A stretch of DNA of 64,000 nucleotides from NCBI RefSeq assembly GCF_963973895.1, contig NZ_CAXBBF010000005.1, one strand, 5' to 3'. Under the pieces are notes generated by a model. It was not told the DNA's origin. It saw only the letters and a list, made by a program, of their open reading frames with translations, and ran no database searches. Shown here piece after piece: positions 24,720-34,166 of this stretch (positions are counted from its first letter, which is position 1; the number at the start of each line of letters is the position of its first letter). A program made the translations under genes and the position numbers. The DNA comes from Porticoccus sp950063125. GTDB taxonomy: Bacteria; Pseudomonadota; Gammaproteobacteria; Pseudomonadales; Porticoccaceae.

Positions 24720-25786
24720 GAATTTTCTACGGTGTGCAGGGCACGGGTAATGGGCATCTTTCCCGCGCCCGGGCGATGGCCAGGGCACTTGATCATTATC
24801 CGGATGTCCAGGTGGACTGGCTGTTTTCCGGCAGGCCGCGGGACGCGTATTTTGATATGGCGCCGTTTGATGATTTCCAGTGTCGCCGCGGACTGACCTT
24901 TCATACCAGTGCCGGGCAACTGCAACCGCTGAAGACTTTGCAGCATGCCAGCCTGCTGACGTTGCACCGGGATATCAGAGCGCTGGATCTGACAGGCTAC
25001 GATCTGGTGATCAGTGACTACGAGCCAGTCACTGCCAGAGCGGCGCGTCGCCAGGGTATTCCCTGTGTCGGTATCGGTCACCAATATGCGTTCTCTTTTC
25101 CGGTTCCTCTGCGTGGCGGAAACCTGCTGAGTCGTGCGATCCTGCAGCGGTTTGCGCCAGTCACCACTCCGGTTGGTCTGCACTGGCACCATTTCGATCA
25201 GCCGATATTGCCGCCGATTGTGGATTTTTCGCACGGCCTTGCGCACCGGGGAGATACGGAAAGGCGGGTGCTGGTTTATCTACCGTTTGAAGATCAGGAT
25301 GCACTATTGCCACTGTTCCGCCAGTTTCCTCACTATGAGTTTTACATTTACGCCCCGGGTCAACGTTGGCGTGACGATGGTCATTTGCATACTCGTCCGC
25401 TGAGTCGGGACGGTTTCCAGCAGGATCTGATCGACAGCCATTGGGTGATCTGTAATGCGGGATTTGAATTGATCAGTGAAGCCCTGCAACTTGGCAAGCG
25501 GATTATGGCCAAGCCGCTCCGTGGACAGATAGAACAGCTGGCCAATGCCGCCGCCCTGGAGCAGCTCGGTTACGCTGCCATCGAGGACCGGATTGATCGC
25601 GCCGCCCTGGCGTTCTGGTTTGACTGCGAGCCGGTGGCGCCCCGCATCAGTTACCCCGATGTCGCCACAGCCCTGGCGCGCTGGATTTATGGTGGCTGTG
25701 TCGAGACGGTGGCATCCCTCAGTGACCAGTTGTGGCGCGAAACGGACCGGGGTCGCGGTTCCTGGAAAATGGGCCAGGTCGCCTGA
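24716..25786 (+). CDS. MJ1255/VC2487-type glycosyltransferase-like protein
   Basis: 356 residues resembling the MJ1255/VC2487 family of putative glycosyltransferases (GT-B fold). The N-terminal YGVQGTGNGHLSRARAMARAL is the UDP-sugar transferase-like glycine-rich loop, and the C-terminal part has CNAGFELISEALQLGKRIMAKPL, the donor-binding region. No membrane segment is seen. The donor and acceptor sugars are unknown. It is translationally coupled to the PAP2 phosphatase. Confidence 0.8.
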   Translation: MRIFYGVQGTGNGHLSRARAMARALDHYPDVQVDWLFSGRPRDAYFDMAPFDDFQCRRGLTFHTSAGQLQPLKTLQHASLLTLHRDIRALDLTGYDLVISDYEPVTARAARRQGIPCVGIGHQYAFSFPVPLRGGNLLSRAILQRFAPVTTPVGLHWHHFDQPILPPIVDFSHGLAHRGDTERRVLVYLPFEDQDALLPLFRQFPHYEFYIYAPGQRWRDDGHLHTRPLSRDGFQQDLIDSHWVICNAGFELISEALQLGKRIMAKPLRGQIEQLANAAALEQLGYAAIEDRIDRAALAFWFDCEPVAPRISYPDVATALARWIYGGCVETVASLSDQLWRETDRGRGSWKMGQVA

Positions 25787-25807
25787 GCTTGAACGTCGTC
25801 AATGGCA

Positions 25808-27061
25808 TCAAGTCCGGATAACGGGCAGATCATGCCAGCGGGTAGTGTAGGCCGGTGAGCAATACTGCTGGCGCATCGGCCAGCCCTGGCCGCGCCCTGC
25901 GCTGGCAAGAAAAGCGGCACCGCGGCCATAGCGCCGGTTGATGGCATCCAGTGTCTGCATCAGCGTGTCCGTGTGGACACTTTGATGATTCTGAAAAATG
26001 TCGGCCTGATGATGCCGGCGTGAAACCAGCTCAATCAGGCCGACCCCGGCTTTCAGATACGCATGACCCGGCCGGTAGATGGCCCGCACTGCCTGTCTGG
26101 CATGGGCGGCGATCAGCCGGCTGTCGTCGGTTTCAAAGGGCAGTTGTACCACCGTGCTATTGCTGTAGTAGTCAGACTGGTGGGGCGATGTATGAATAAA
26201 TACCTGGATGGTCCGGACCAGATGCTGTTGCCTGCGCAGTTTTTCCGCCGCGTTGCTGGCATAGAGGCTGACCGCCTTCAGCAGGGGTTCCATGGTAGTG
26301 GGTTTCCGACCGAAAGACCGCGTGCAGTAAATCTGTTTTTTGTCGGGTGGTACCTCTTCCAGTGCCAGACAGGAAATGCCATTTAGCTCCGCTACGGTTC
26401 GCTCGACACAGACATTGAAGCGCCGACGGATCATTTCCGGGTTGCTGTCGGCCAGCTCCCCAGCACTGTGAATACCCATTCTGGCCAGCTTCTGACCGAG
26501 TCGTGAACCGATGCCCCATATCCGGGTGGTTGGCACCTGGCGCAGCAACCACTGCCATTTTCGAGGGCTATCCAGCAGACAGACACCTTCGCAACTCGGG
26601 ATATTCTTTGCGCCGTAGTTGGCCAGTTTCGCCAATGTTTTACTGGGTGCCAGTCCGACACTCACCGGCATGCGTATCTGTTGCCAGATGGCCCGTTTGA
26701 TGGTCAGGCCATACTGTTGCAACGGTAGATCCATGCCTGCCAGGTCCAGAAACATTTCATCGATACTGTAAATTTCGATATTCGGGCTGAAGTGGCGCAG
26801 GCTGTCCATCACCCGGCGGGATATATCGCCATAGAGCCGGAAATTACCGGAAAAAACACTGACTTTGTGCCGTTCCAGCAACGGCCGTATCTTGAAATAG
26901 GCTTGCAGGTCGGGAACGCCGAGTGCCTTGGCCTCTTTTGAACGGGCAATCACGCAGCCGTCGTTATTGCTCAATACCACCACGGGTTTGTTGCGCAGGT
27001 CCGGTCGAAAAATCTGTTCACAACTGGCGTAGCAGCTGTTGCAGTCAACTAGCGCAAACAT
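25808..27061 (-). CDS. umuC: DNA polymerase V catalytic subunit UmuC
   Basis: 417 residues, a Y-family translesion polymerase active after DNA damage with UmuD' and RecA. The metal-binding residues lie in FALVDCNSCYASCE and YSIDEMFLDL. The little-finger domain and C-terminus are full length compared with E. coli (422). Its start overlaps umuD by 13 bases. Expression should be SOS-controlled through the site upstream of umuD. Confidence 0.96.
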   Translation of the reverse strand: MFALVDCNSCYASCEQIFRPDLRNKPVVVLSNNDGCVIARSKEAKALGVPDLQAYFKIRPLLERHKVSVFSGNFRLYGDISRRVMDSLRHFSPNIEIYSIDEMFLDLAGMDLPLQQYGLTIKRAIWQQIRMPVSVGLAPSKTLAKLANYGAKNIPSCEGVCLLDSPRKWQWLLRQVPTTRIWGIGSRLGQKLARMGIHSAGELADSNPEMIRRRFNVCVERTVAELNGISCLALEEVPPDKKQIYCTRSFGRKPTTMEPLLKAVSLYASNAAEKLRRQQHLVRTIQVFIHTSPHQSDYYSNSTVVQLPFETDDSRLIAAHARQAVRAIYRPGHAYLKAGVGLIELVSRRHHQADIFQNHQSVHTDTLMQTLDAINRRYGRGAAFLASAGRGQGWPMRQQYCSPAYTTRWHDLPVIRT

Positions 27062-27474
27062 CGGTGATGGCGCACGGAATGGACGACGACCCCCTCAATG
27101 ATCAATTCGGCGTTGTCATGCAGCTCGATAGGAGGATAGCGCAGGTTACCGGCGCGCAGTAACCGCTCGTTGAGATCCAGTACCTTGCAGGTCAGTTCAC
27201 CGTCGATGGCGGCAATCACCACATCGCCATGTTGGGGTTGCAGGGCGCGATCCACCACCAGCAGGTCACCGCTGAAAATGCCGAAGCCGGTCATTGAATC
27301 GCCTTCAGCACGGGCAAAGAATGTGGCAGCCGGATGTTTCACCAGGTAGTCGTGAATATCCAGTGGTCTTTCGACAAAATCGTCTGCCGGGCTTGGAAAG
27401 CCCGCTCTTACCGTTGAGCCGAACAGGGGTATGCAGCGGTCAGTAGTGGTCGGTATCAAAAGGGGTGTTTTCAT
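27049..27474 (-). CDS. umuD: LexA-like self-cleaving subunit UmuD
   Basis: 141 residues. UmuD is cut by RecA-stimulated autoproteolysis to UmuD', which activates UmuC. The Ser-Lys dyad falls at Ser60 (EGDSMTG) and Lys97 (LTCKV), the same numbers as in E. coli. The cleavage site is Ala24-Gly25 (VRAGFPSP). A consensus LexA box lies a few bases upstream of the start. Confidence 0.97.
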   Translation of the reverse strand: MKTPLLIPTTTDRCIPLFGSTVRAGFPSPADDFVERPLDIHDYLVKHPAATFFARAEGDSMTGFGIFSGDLLVVDRALQPQHGDVVIAAIDGELTCKVLDLNERLLRAGNLRYPPIELHDNAELIIEGVVVHSVRHHRCLR

Positions 27475-27484
27475 AGTGTCAAAG

Positions 27485-27504
27485 TACTGTATAAATAAAC
27501 AGTA
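27485..27504 (-). promoter_or_regulatory. LexA (SOS) box of umuDC
   Basis: TACTGTATAAATAAACAGTA, ten bases upstream of the umuD ATG, matches the gammaproteobacterial LexA consensus (CTGT-N8-ACAG inside an AT-rich palindrome) nearly perfectly. This predicts tight LexA repression of umuDC and induction by DNA damage. The remaining bases to fghA (27505-27706) show nothing else. Confidence 0.93.
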
Positions 27505-27706
27505 TTCAATAACATTGTAGGCTGCCAGAGGAAAATCCCGACCCCGATGATGGAGTAAGTGATCCGATGGGAAGAAAGGGTTTGTTTCCGATCGATCCGT
27601 GTAACGTTGTTGCCGGTAATTTTAATCGTCGGATAAATGGCCAGTTCGTGAATGGCGCAGGCCTGCTCGGTGAGACGCGCGACATTTCACTTTATTCCCT
27701 GTGGCG

Positions 27707-28540
27707 TTAGAGGTACCGGGCGTGAAAACGGAGGTGATCGCCGATAAAGGAACTGATAAAGAAATAGCTGTGGTCATAACCCGGTCGATAGCGAATATCC
27801 AGCGGGTAGCCCGCCTGTTGCGCTGTATCGGCCAGCAGGTGGGGTTTCAGTTGTGCGTCAAGAAAGTCATCCGCTTTACCCTGATCGACCAGTATGGGCA
27901 GGTGATGTGATGCCTGCCTGATCAGTTCGCAGCTGTCGTACTGTCGCCAGTCGTCGCGGTCGTTCCCCAGGTAAGTGCCGAGGGCCTTTTCGCCCCAGGG
28001 GCAGCGCATCGGGGAGCAGATTGGTGCAAACGCGGAGACTGAGCGATAGCGTTGGGGGTTTTTCAGGGCGATGGACAGGGCGCCGTGGCCGCCCATGGAG
28101 TGGCCGGATATGGCGATCTTTTCATTGTTCACTGGAAAGTGGTCATTGATAAGACGAGGCAACTCCTCCACGACATAATCGTACATACGGTAGTGTTTGT
28201 CCCAGGGCTGCCGGGTGGCATTGAGATAAAATCCGGCGCCCAGACCAAGATCATAGGCCCCTGCCGGGTCATCGGGCACTCCTTCACCACGGGGGCTGGT
28301 GTCCGGCGCTATCAGTGCGATACCGTATTCTGCCGCATAGCGCTGCGCCCCCGCCTTGATAACGAAATTTTCATCCGTACAGGTTAGGCCGGACAGCCAG
28401 TACAGTGCCGGCATAGCCCGCTGATCGGCCTGGGGTGGCAAGTAGATAGAGAATGTCATGTCGCAGTCGAGCGAATCCGCCCGGTGCCGGAAGCGGAGCT
28501 GTTGGCCGTCAAAACAGCGATGGGCGTCGATTTGTTCCAT
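27707..28540 (-). CDS. fghA: S-formylglutathione hydrolase
   Basis: 277 residues, an esterase-D-type alpha/beta hydrolase that splits S-formylglutathione to formate and glutathione. The catalytic Ser is in GHSMGGHGAL, with Asp in DQGKADDFL and His in YDHSYFF. It follows the formaldehyde dehydrogenase gene by 23 bases, so the pair forms the complete glutathione-dependent formaldehyde detoxification route. No FrmR-type regulator is next to it. Confidence 0.96.
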   Translation of the reverse strand: MEQIDAHRCFDGQQLRFRHRADSLDCDMTFSIYLPPQADQRAMPALYWLSGLTCTDENFVIKAGAQRYAAEYGIALIAPDTSPRGEGVPDDPAGAYDLGLGAGFYLNATRQPWDKHYRMYDYVVEELPRLINDHFPVNNEKIAISGHSMGGHGALSIALKNPQRYRSVSAFAPICSPMRCPWGEKALGTYLGNDRDDWRQYDSCELIRQASHHLPILVDQGKADDFLDAQLKPHLLADTAQQAGYPLDIRYRPGYDHSYFFISSFIGDHLRFHARYL

Positions 28541-28563
28541 GGTGGGGCCTCTTCCTGGTAGCG

Positions 28564-29670
28564 CTAGTAGCGGATCACCGAGCGAATGCTCTCGCCGGCG
28601 TGCATCAGGTCGAAAGCCCGGTTGATGTCGTCCAGCGGCATGGTGTGGGTGATCAGCGAGTCGATGTCAATTTTGCCATCCATGTACCAGTCGACAATTC
28701 GCGGGACATCGGTGCGCCCCCGCGCGCCGCCGAAAGCAGTGCCGCGCCAGGAGCGCCCGGTGACCAATTGAAACGGGCGTGTGGCAATTTCCTTGCCGGC
28801 CCCGGCGACACCGACGATACAGCTTTCCCCCCAACCTTTGTGGCAGCATTCCAGTGCCTGGCGCATGACATTGACATTGCCAATACACTCGAAGCTGTAG
28901 TCCACCCCGCCGCCAGTGATTTCCACCAGGTGCCCAACCACATTGTCCACCTCTGACGGGTTGACGAAATCGGTCATGCCAAACTGTTTTGCCAGCGGAG
29001 CCTTGGCGGGGTTCAGGTCGATGCCGATGATCCGGGTAGCGCCAACCATTCGGGCACCCTGGATGACATTGAGGCCGATACCGCCGAGGCCAAATACGGC
29101 GACGGTGGAGCCCGGTTCCACTTTCATGGTGAAGGCCACCGCACCGATGCCGGTGGTAACCCCGCAGCCGATGTAGCAGATCTTTTCGAAGGGCGCGTCC
29201 TCGCGGACCTTCGCCAGAGCGATCTCCGGCAGCACGGTAAAGTTGGCAAAGGTGGAGCAGCCCATGTAGTGCAGCAGGGGTTGTCCGTCGAGGGAAAACC
29301 GACTGGTGCCGTCGGGCATCAATCCCTGGCCCTGGGTACTTCGGATAGCCTGACAGAGATTGGTTTTCGGGTTGAGGCAGAAATCGCATTCCCGGCATTC
29401 AGGGGTGTAAAGAGGAATCACGTGATCGCCGGGCTTGAGGTTTTTTACCCCGGCGCCCACCTCTACCACGACTCCGGCACCCTCGTGACCGAGAATGGTT
29501 GGGAAAGCGCCTTCCGGGTCATCGCCGGAGAGGGTAAATGCATCGGTGTGACAAACGCCGGTGGCCTTGATCTCCACCAGCACTTCCCCGGCTCTCGGTC
29601 CCTGCAGGTCAACCTCAACCACCTCGAGGGGTTTGCCTGCGCCAAAAGCGACCGCTGCTCGTGTTTTCAT
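28564..29670 (-). CDS. frmA: S-(hydroxymethyl)glutathione dehydrogenase (class III ADH)
   Basis: 368 residues, a zinc- and NAD-dependent class III alcohol dehydrogenase oxidising S-hydroxymethylglutathione; it also acts as an S-nitrosoglutathione reductase. Catalytic zinc ligands are Cys in ATGVCHTDAF and His in GHEGAGVV; the structural zinc cysteines are in CRECDFCLNPKTNLC. The Rossmann motif is FGLGGIGLNVIQG. It is first in the frmA-fghA operon. Confidence 0.97.
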   Translation of the reverse strand: MKTRAAVAFGAGKPLEVVEVDLQGPRAGEVLVEIKATGVCHTDAFTLSGDDPEGAFPTILGHEGAGVVVEVGAGVKNLKPGDHVIPLYTPECRECDFCLNPKTNLCQAIRSTQGQGLMPDGTSRFSLDGQPLLHYMGCSTFANFTVLPEIALAKVREDAPFEKICYIGCGVTTGIGAVAFTMKVEPGSTVAVFGLGGIGLNVIQGARMVGATRIIGIDLNPAKAPLAKQFGMTDFVNPSEVDNVVGHLVEITGGGVDYSFECIGNVNVMRQALECCHKGWGESCIVGVAGAGKEIATRPFQLVTGRSWRGTAFGGARGRTDVPRIVDWYMDGKIDIDSLITHTMPLDDINRAFDLMHAGESIRSVIRY

Positions 29671-29772
29671 CCGTCATATTCTCCGTCTTCAGAAGTTCGC
29701 TCACGACTATAGTCAGTTGCTCGCGGGGTGGCAAACAGCAACAAGCCACGTACTTGCCATGGTGTGCTGGTG

Positions 29773-31404
29773 CTACCTGGCTTCGACCAGATCTTTGACG
29801 GCTGTTGCCAGCATCTGGTTGGACACCAGCATTTCCCGGTTGACATTGAGCAGTGTCGAGAGAGGGACACCGATACCATCACCGCTGCTGTGGCGGGTAA
29901 TCATTTGATGGAGGCGGTCGTGGGACAAATTGATTTCAGTGTCCAGTTGCTCGCGCTTTTCGGCAATCAGTATGGGGTCGGTTTTTTCCAGCAGGTTGAG
30001 CAGGTGCCGGTAAATGGTACGGATGTCGTGGCGGATGGTTTCTATCATTTCCTCATCGTCGGACTGCATCCGCAATTCCACGATGTTGAGTCGTATGTCC
30101 TTAAAGCTTTTGGCACTGAAGACCATATCCCTGGCCGCGTGCAGCAGCCCGGAAACAATCTGTGCTTCATCGCTACTGGCCTTTTCCTGCAAGACCCGGT
30201 TGGCGTAGTGCAGGATTTCCTGTTCGGTGTGTTTGATATCCGCGTACTGCTCATCGTAGCTGGGATTTTTGAGGCTGATTTCACGATATACCCGATAGCC
30301 CTCGTACTCCTGCAGCAGTTCTTGCGGGCGTATTTTCAGAACCCGAAGATTGAGGATGATGACCCGGTAAAACAGCCGGATCACTTCCTGGTGTATGGCT
30401 TCACTGGCGGCATCGCTGACGTTGGCCGGAACCTTGGTGATGAATTGACAACCACTTCCATCTTCGTCGGCAAAGCGGTTTTGCAGCCAGCGGGCGAATG
30501 GTCTGACAAAGGGCAGGAACAGAATAATCGCAAACAGATTAAACAGGGAGTGGAACAGCACCACGGCGTACATGGGATCCTGTACCGTCAGGGTCTCGGT
30601 AATCAGCTGCAGGATCGGGTACAGGAGCACCAGCCCGATCAGGCTGGACAGCAGATGAAAGATAAAGTGGGCCAGCGCCACCCGGTGTTTGTCCGGAGAG
30701 CCTTTCAAGCTCCCCAGAACAACCGTGACGGTGGTTCCCAGATTTGCGCCAGCCATGATGGCTGCCCCGGTAGTGAGTGGCATAATCTCGGCGTGAATGG
30801 CGCTCAGTACAATCATCATGGTGGCTGAGCTGGACTGAACCAATGCCGTAAATAGCAGCCCCCCCAGCGCATAGAACAGAATCGGGTAATCGGCAAATAC
30901 CCCCGGAACACTCTGCTCGACCAGTGCCCCCATGCTGGTTTTCATAAAATCGAGCCCCATCAGCAGCAGTCCCAGTCCGAGCAACAGCCTGGCCTGACTG
31001 TTGCGTCGATGTTCTGTGCTGATAAATACGGTGCCGAGCGTCCCCACAGCCAGTAGCGGCAAGGCATATTCTGTGAGGCTGAGCTTGAAACCGATGGTGG
31101 CGACAATCCATCCGGTGAAGGTGGTTCCCAGGCTGGCGCCGAAAATGACCCCCAGGGCGTTGGCCATGGTGAGGATGCCTGCCCCCACAAAGGCCAGCAC
31201 GATAAGGCCGACCATGGAGCTGCTCTGCAGGCAGGCAGTGCTGACGACCCCCATCATGACACCGCGTACCGGCGTGTTGGTGTAATCCCTCAGTATGCGA
31301 CGGAAGGCGCGGGTACCGAGTGTGCGTAACGCCTGTTCCAGAACCATCATCCCGTAAAGGAAAATGCCCAGTCCGGCCACCAGTTCCCAGGGTTGAAACG
31401 GCAT
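29773..31404 (-). CDS. Na/Pi symporter family protein with PhoU-like tail
   Basis: 543 residues. Two inverted Na/Pi-cotransport repeats carry the QSSS motifs (LQSSSMVGLI at about 60, VQSSSATMMIV at about 190) within eight to ten membrane helices. The C-terminal 200 residues are a soluble helical PhoU-like domain. It probably moves phosphate with sodium, although some relatives export phosphate. It has no phosphate-regulon neighbours here. Confidence 0.92.
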   Translation of the reverse strand: MPFQPWELVAGLGIFLYGMMVLEQALRTLGTRAFRRILRDYTNTPVRGVMMGVVSTACLQSSSMVGLIVLAFVGAGILTMANALGVIFGASLGTTFTGWIVATIGFKLSLTEYALPLLAVGTLGTVFISTEHRRNSQARLLLGLGLLLMGLDFMKTSMGALVEQSVPGVFADYPILFYALGGLLFTALVQSSSATMMIVLSAIHAEIMPLTTGAAIMAGANLGTTVTVVLGSLKGSPDKHRVALAHFIFHLLSSLIGLVLLYPILQLITETLTVQDPMYAVVLFHSLFNLFAIILFLPFVRPFARWLQNRFADEDGSGCQFITKVPANVSDAASEAIHQEVIRLFYRVIILNLRVLKIRPQELLQEYEGYRVYREISLKNPSYDEQYADIKHTEQEILHYANRVLQEKASSDEAQIVSGLLHAARDMVFSAKSFKDIRLNIVELRMQSDDEEMIETIRHDIRTIYRHLLNLLEKTDPILIAEKREQLDTEINLSHDRLHQMITRHSSGDGIGVPLSTLLNVNREMLVSNQMLATAVKDLVEAR

Positions 31405-31482
31405 AGTTGGAATGCTCTCCGGCAGGTTTGTACTTACAGGTTGTTTTGTAAAAAGTGTAGCAGGGAACCAGTTGATAGGACC

Positions 31483-31518
31483 AAAAACCGCAACAGACGA
31501 TGAGCCGTTGCGGTTTTT
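31483..31518 (-). terminator. Intrinsic terminator after the MMPL gene
   Basis: AAAAACCGCAAC (31483-31494) and GTTGCGGTTTTT (31507-31518) form a 12-bp stem with a 12-base loop. On the minus strand the GC-rich part is followed by TTTTT. It lies just past the MMPL exporter stop codon and could work in both directions. Confidence 0.85.
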
Positions 31519-31528
31519 AGAGCCCCTG

Positions 31529-34075
31529 TTACTTGCCGAAAGGCTTAAATATCAGAATCAGTTTTGGCAGTAAGGTCATGGAGCCGAGTAACGCTGCCAG
31601 CATGGCCAAACCGGTGAGCAGACCGAAGTAGACGGAAGGGATAAAGTTCGACAGTGCCAGAATGGAGAAGCCAATGATAATGGTGATAGCCGTGTAAAAC
31701 AGTGCCCGTCCAATGCTGGCATGAGCCCGGTGCATGGTGGCGATATAGTCGCGATCTACGGCAAATTCCCGCCGGAAACGGGTAATGTAGTGAATCGCGT
31801 GATCCACACCAATACCCACTGTAATAGCCGCGATGGTAATGGTCATCATGTCCAGGGGGATTCTGGCAAGCCCCATGCCGCCGAGGACCACGGTGGCGGC
31901 AAGCATGTTTGGGAGGATGGCAATGAGGGAAATGGACAGGGAGCGGAACAGCACCAGAAACATGGCCATGATGCCGATAAATACGGCCCCGAGGGTCAAA
32001 ATCTGGGAGCGGAACAGGCTTTGCAGCATGTTGTTGTAGAGTACCAGCAGGCTGGTTAGATGCACTTGGTCTTCCTGTAAGCCCACCTCGTCCACAGCAA
32101 ACTGGCGAATATTTTCCAGTAGTTCCGGTCGTTTCAGCTCGCCGCCGGTTTCCCGGATGCGCAAAGTGATACGGGCCTGATTCAGTTCGTCGTCAATGTA
32201 GGGGTCAAACAGGAATTCAGCATTGTCCTGGGAGAGACTGTTGCGGAGAAAGGCCAGTTCAAGGTCGTTCAGACGATGGCCCATCAGGTCTTCGGCGACG
32301 TCGGTGATCGTTACCAGCGAATTGACTTTGCCCACTTCGGGAAGGGATTCCAGGTAATCGTGCAGTTTGTCCAGCTTCTGAATGCCAACTCCGGTGAACC
32401 AGTAGCTGGTGGTCGAAGCCTGGTTGCCAGCGCTGTCACCGTCGGCGAAAGGGTCTTCTGCACCAAAGGGGTCCTCTTCAGCAAACGGATCTTCTTCGGC
32501 AAACGGATCTTCTTCGCCTCCATAGGTGTTATTGAAACTGCCAGTGGGTGATGTGGCTGTTTTTGGCGCATCAAGAATGATGTCCAGCGGCGTGGTGCCC
32601 CCCAGCTTTTCATCGATAATAGAAAGTCCCTGGTGAATCTCGGTGTCGGAGCGGAAGTAGTCTATAAACCGGTTTTCCACCTGCAACTGGGAAATACCCC
32701 AGCCGCTGATCACCGCAGCCAGCAAGGCCAGGCCCAAAACCAGTCCACCGTGATTTTCGGTGAAACGTGAAAAATACAGGGTATAGGCGGCGGAGTTGTC
32801 ACCACTGTCGTTGTTGTGGCCTTTGCCGAGCAACATCATGCCGGCTGGGATCACCAGAAACGCCAGCACCAGTGCCAGGGTGATACCCATGGTCATCATC
32901 CAGCCAAAATCGATCACTGGCCGGATGTCACTAACCACAAGTGAGACAAAGGCCACCACGGTGGTGAGCACGGTGTACAGACAGGGGCGGGCCATGTAAT
33001 TGACAGTTTCACTGACCAGTTCCAGTTGGCTGCGCTCAGGGGATTCGGCCAGGATTTCGCGGTAGCGAACAATCAGGTGAATGGTCAGCGCCAGGGTGAT
33101 GATCAATAGCAGTGCGACAAAGTTCGAAGAGATCACGGTCAACCGCCAGTCAATCCAGCTCAGGTAACCGAGCATGATTTCCACTGATAGCAGGCAGGTC
33201 AGCAGTGGCAGAACGACCCAGCGAACTTGCCGGAAAATGATGGCCAGGGTCAGGATAATAAACAGCACGATACCGGTGCCAAAAATTCGTAGATCGCTTT
33301 TGATAAAGTCAATCATGTCGGCAGTAATCATGCTGGGTCCGCCGAGAAAGAGCTCTGCACGATCCTTGAAGACGGCCATTTTTTCACGGACCTCAGCCAC
33401 TCTCCGGTGTTCAACGGCGGCGCGCTCGGTACGGTAATCGAGAAACTCCTTGCTCACCTGTTCCAGTTCGACTTCTTCCTCCGGTGTCAGGCCTTCGGTA
33501 TCCCGCTTGAGTCGCAGGGAATCCCGTTTGCGAACCAGAGTAAGGTACTTTCGATCCAGCTCCATGGTAGCCAGCAGCGCCGTGGTTTGACCATCCGGAC
33601 TGAGAATCAGGTTGCGATAAATGGGGCTTTCAAGAAATTCCTTGCGAGCTAGGTCGCGGTCGGTATCTTCGTCGGTAAGTTTGCGCGGCTCATCCTTGAG
33701 TTGTGAGACCTTGACCTTGGGGCTGTAGAGCAGCGGGACGTCGAGCATGGAGGTAATATTGGCGACGCCGTCAATCTGCTTCAGTTCATCGCGAATTTCC
33801 CCCAGGGTAGCCAGCGATGCATCGTCAAACAGGTCCCCTTCTTTGGGGGTATAGGTGACCACCAGAAAGTCACTGCTGCCATAGTGCTGCAGTGTCTGGC
33901 GAAAATAGTCCAGGTCTTCGTCGTGTTCCAGGGTCAATGAGTCAGCAGAGGCGTCCAGCTTGAAGTTCGGTAATCCGAAAGCCATGCCCACCGCCAACAA
34001 CAGGACTGCAATCAAAACAGCCAGAGGATGTTGAAGAACGATGGATTGGTAAATTCTCAGTAACCTTGCTGACAT
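31529..34075 (-). CDS. MMPL/RND-superfamily exporter with acidic repeat
   Basis: 848 residues with two sets of six membrane helices and two periplasmic loops, the HAE-3/MMPL branch of the RND superfamily (likely hopanoid, lipid or sterol-like export). Asp residues in the sixth-helix equivalents (VGIGVDHAIHY) fit proton coupling. An unusual acidic six-residue repeat (EEDPFA, about four units, residues about 519-545) sits in the second periplasmic loop. It is not accompanied by a membrane-fusion protein or outer-membrane partner. A terminator follows directly. Confidence 0.9.
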   Translation of the reverse strand: MSARLLRIYQSIVLQHPLAVLIAVLLLAVGMAFGLPNFKLDASADSLTLEHDEDLDYFRQTLQHYGSSDFLVVTYTPKEGDLFDDASLATLGEIRDELKQIDGVANITSMLDVPLLYSPKVKVSQLKDEPRKLTDEDTDRDLARKEFLESPIYRNLILSPDGQTTALLATMELDRKYLTLVRKRDSLRLKRDTEGLTPEEEVELEQVSKEFLDYRTERAAVEHRRVAEVREKMAVFKDRAELFLGGPSMITADMIDFIKSDLRIFGTGIVLFIILTLAIIFRQVRWVVLPLLTCLLSVEIMLGYLSWIDWRLTVISSNFVALLLIITLALTIHLIVRYREILAESPERSQLELVSETVNYMARPCLYTVLTTVVAFVSLVVSDIRPVIDFGWMMTMGITLALVLAFLVIPAGMMLLGKGHNNDSGDNSAAYTLYFSRFTENHGGLVLGLALLAAVISGWGISQLQVENRFIDYFRSDTEIHQGLSIIDEKLGGTTPLDIILDAPKTATSPTGSFNNTYGGEEDPFAEEDPFAEEDPFGAEDPFADGDSAGNQASTTSYWFTGVGIQKLDKLHDYLESLPEVGKVNSLVTITDVAEDLMGHRLNDLELAFLRNSLSQDNAEFLFDPYIDDELNQARITLRIRETGGELKRPELLENIRQFAVDEVGLQEDQVHLTSLLVLYNNMLQSLFRSQILTLGAVFIGIMAMFLVLFRSLSISLIAILPNMLAATVVLGGMGLARIPLDMMTITIAAITVGIGVDHAIHYITRFRREFAVDRDYIATMHRAHASIGRALFYTAITIIIGFSILALSNFIPSVYFGLLTGLAMLAALLGSMTLLPKLILIFKPFGK
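32444..32519 (-). repeat. In-frame 18-bp repeats coding EEDPFA in the MMPL exporter
   Basis: Four degenerate 18-base units encode EEDPFA, EEDPFA, EEDPFG and AEDPFA, followed by DGD. The unit is a multiple of three, so copy number can change without a frameshift. The result is a patch of some 13 acidic residues within about 27, facing the periplasm. Confidence 0.85.
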
Positions 34076-34166
34076 GGGTATTCCTTATTCTTCTGGTGGG
34101 TAGGCACAAGCGGCACATTATGCCAGAAGAAACTAGCGTGCCGCACGTCAGTCGTTGGTGAAGTAT

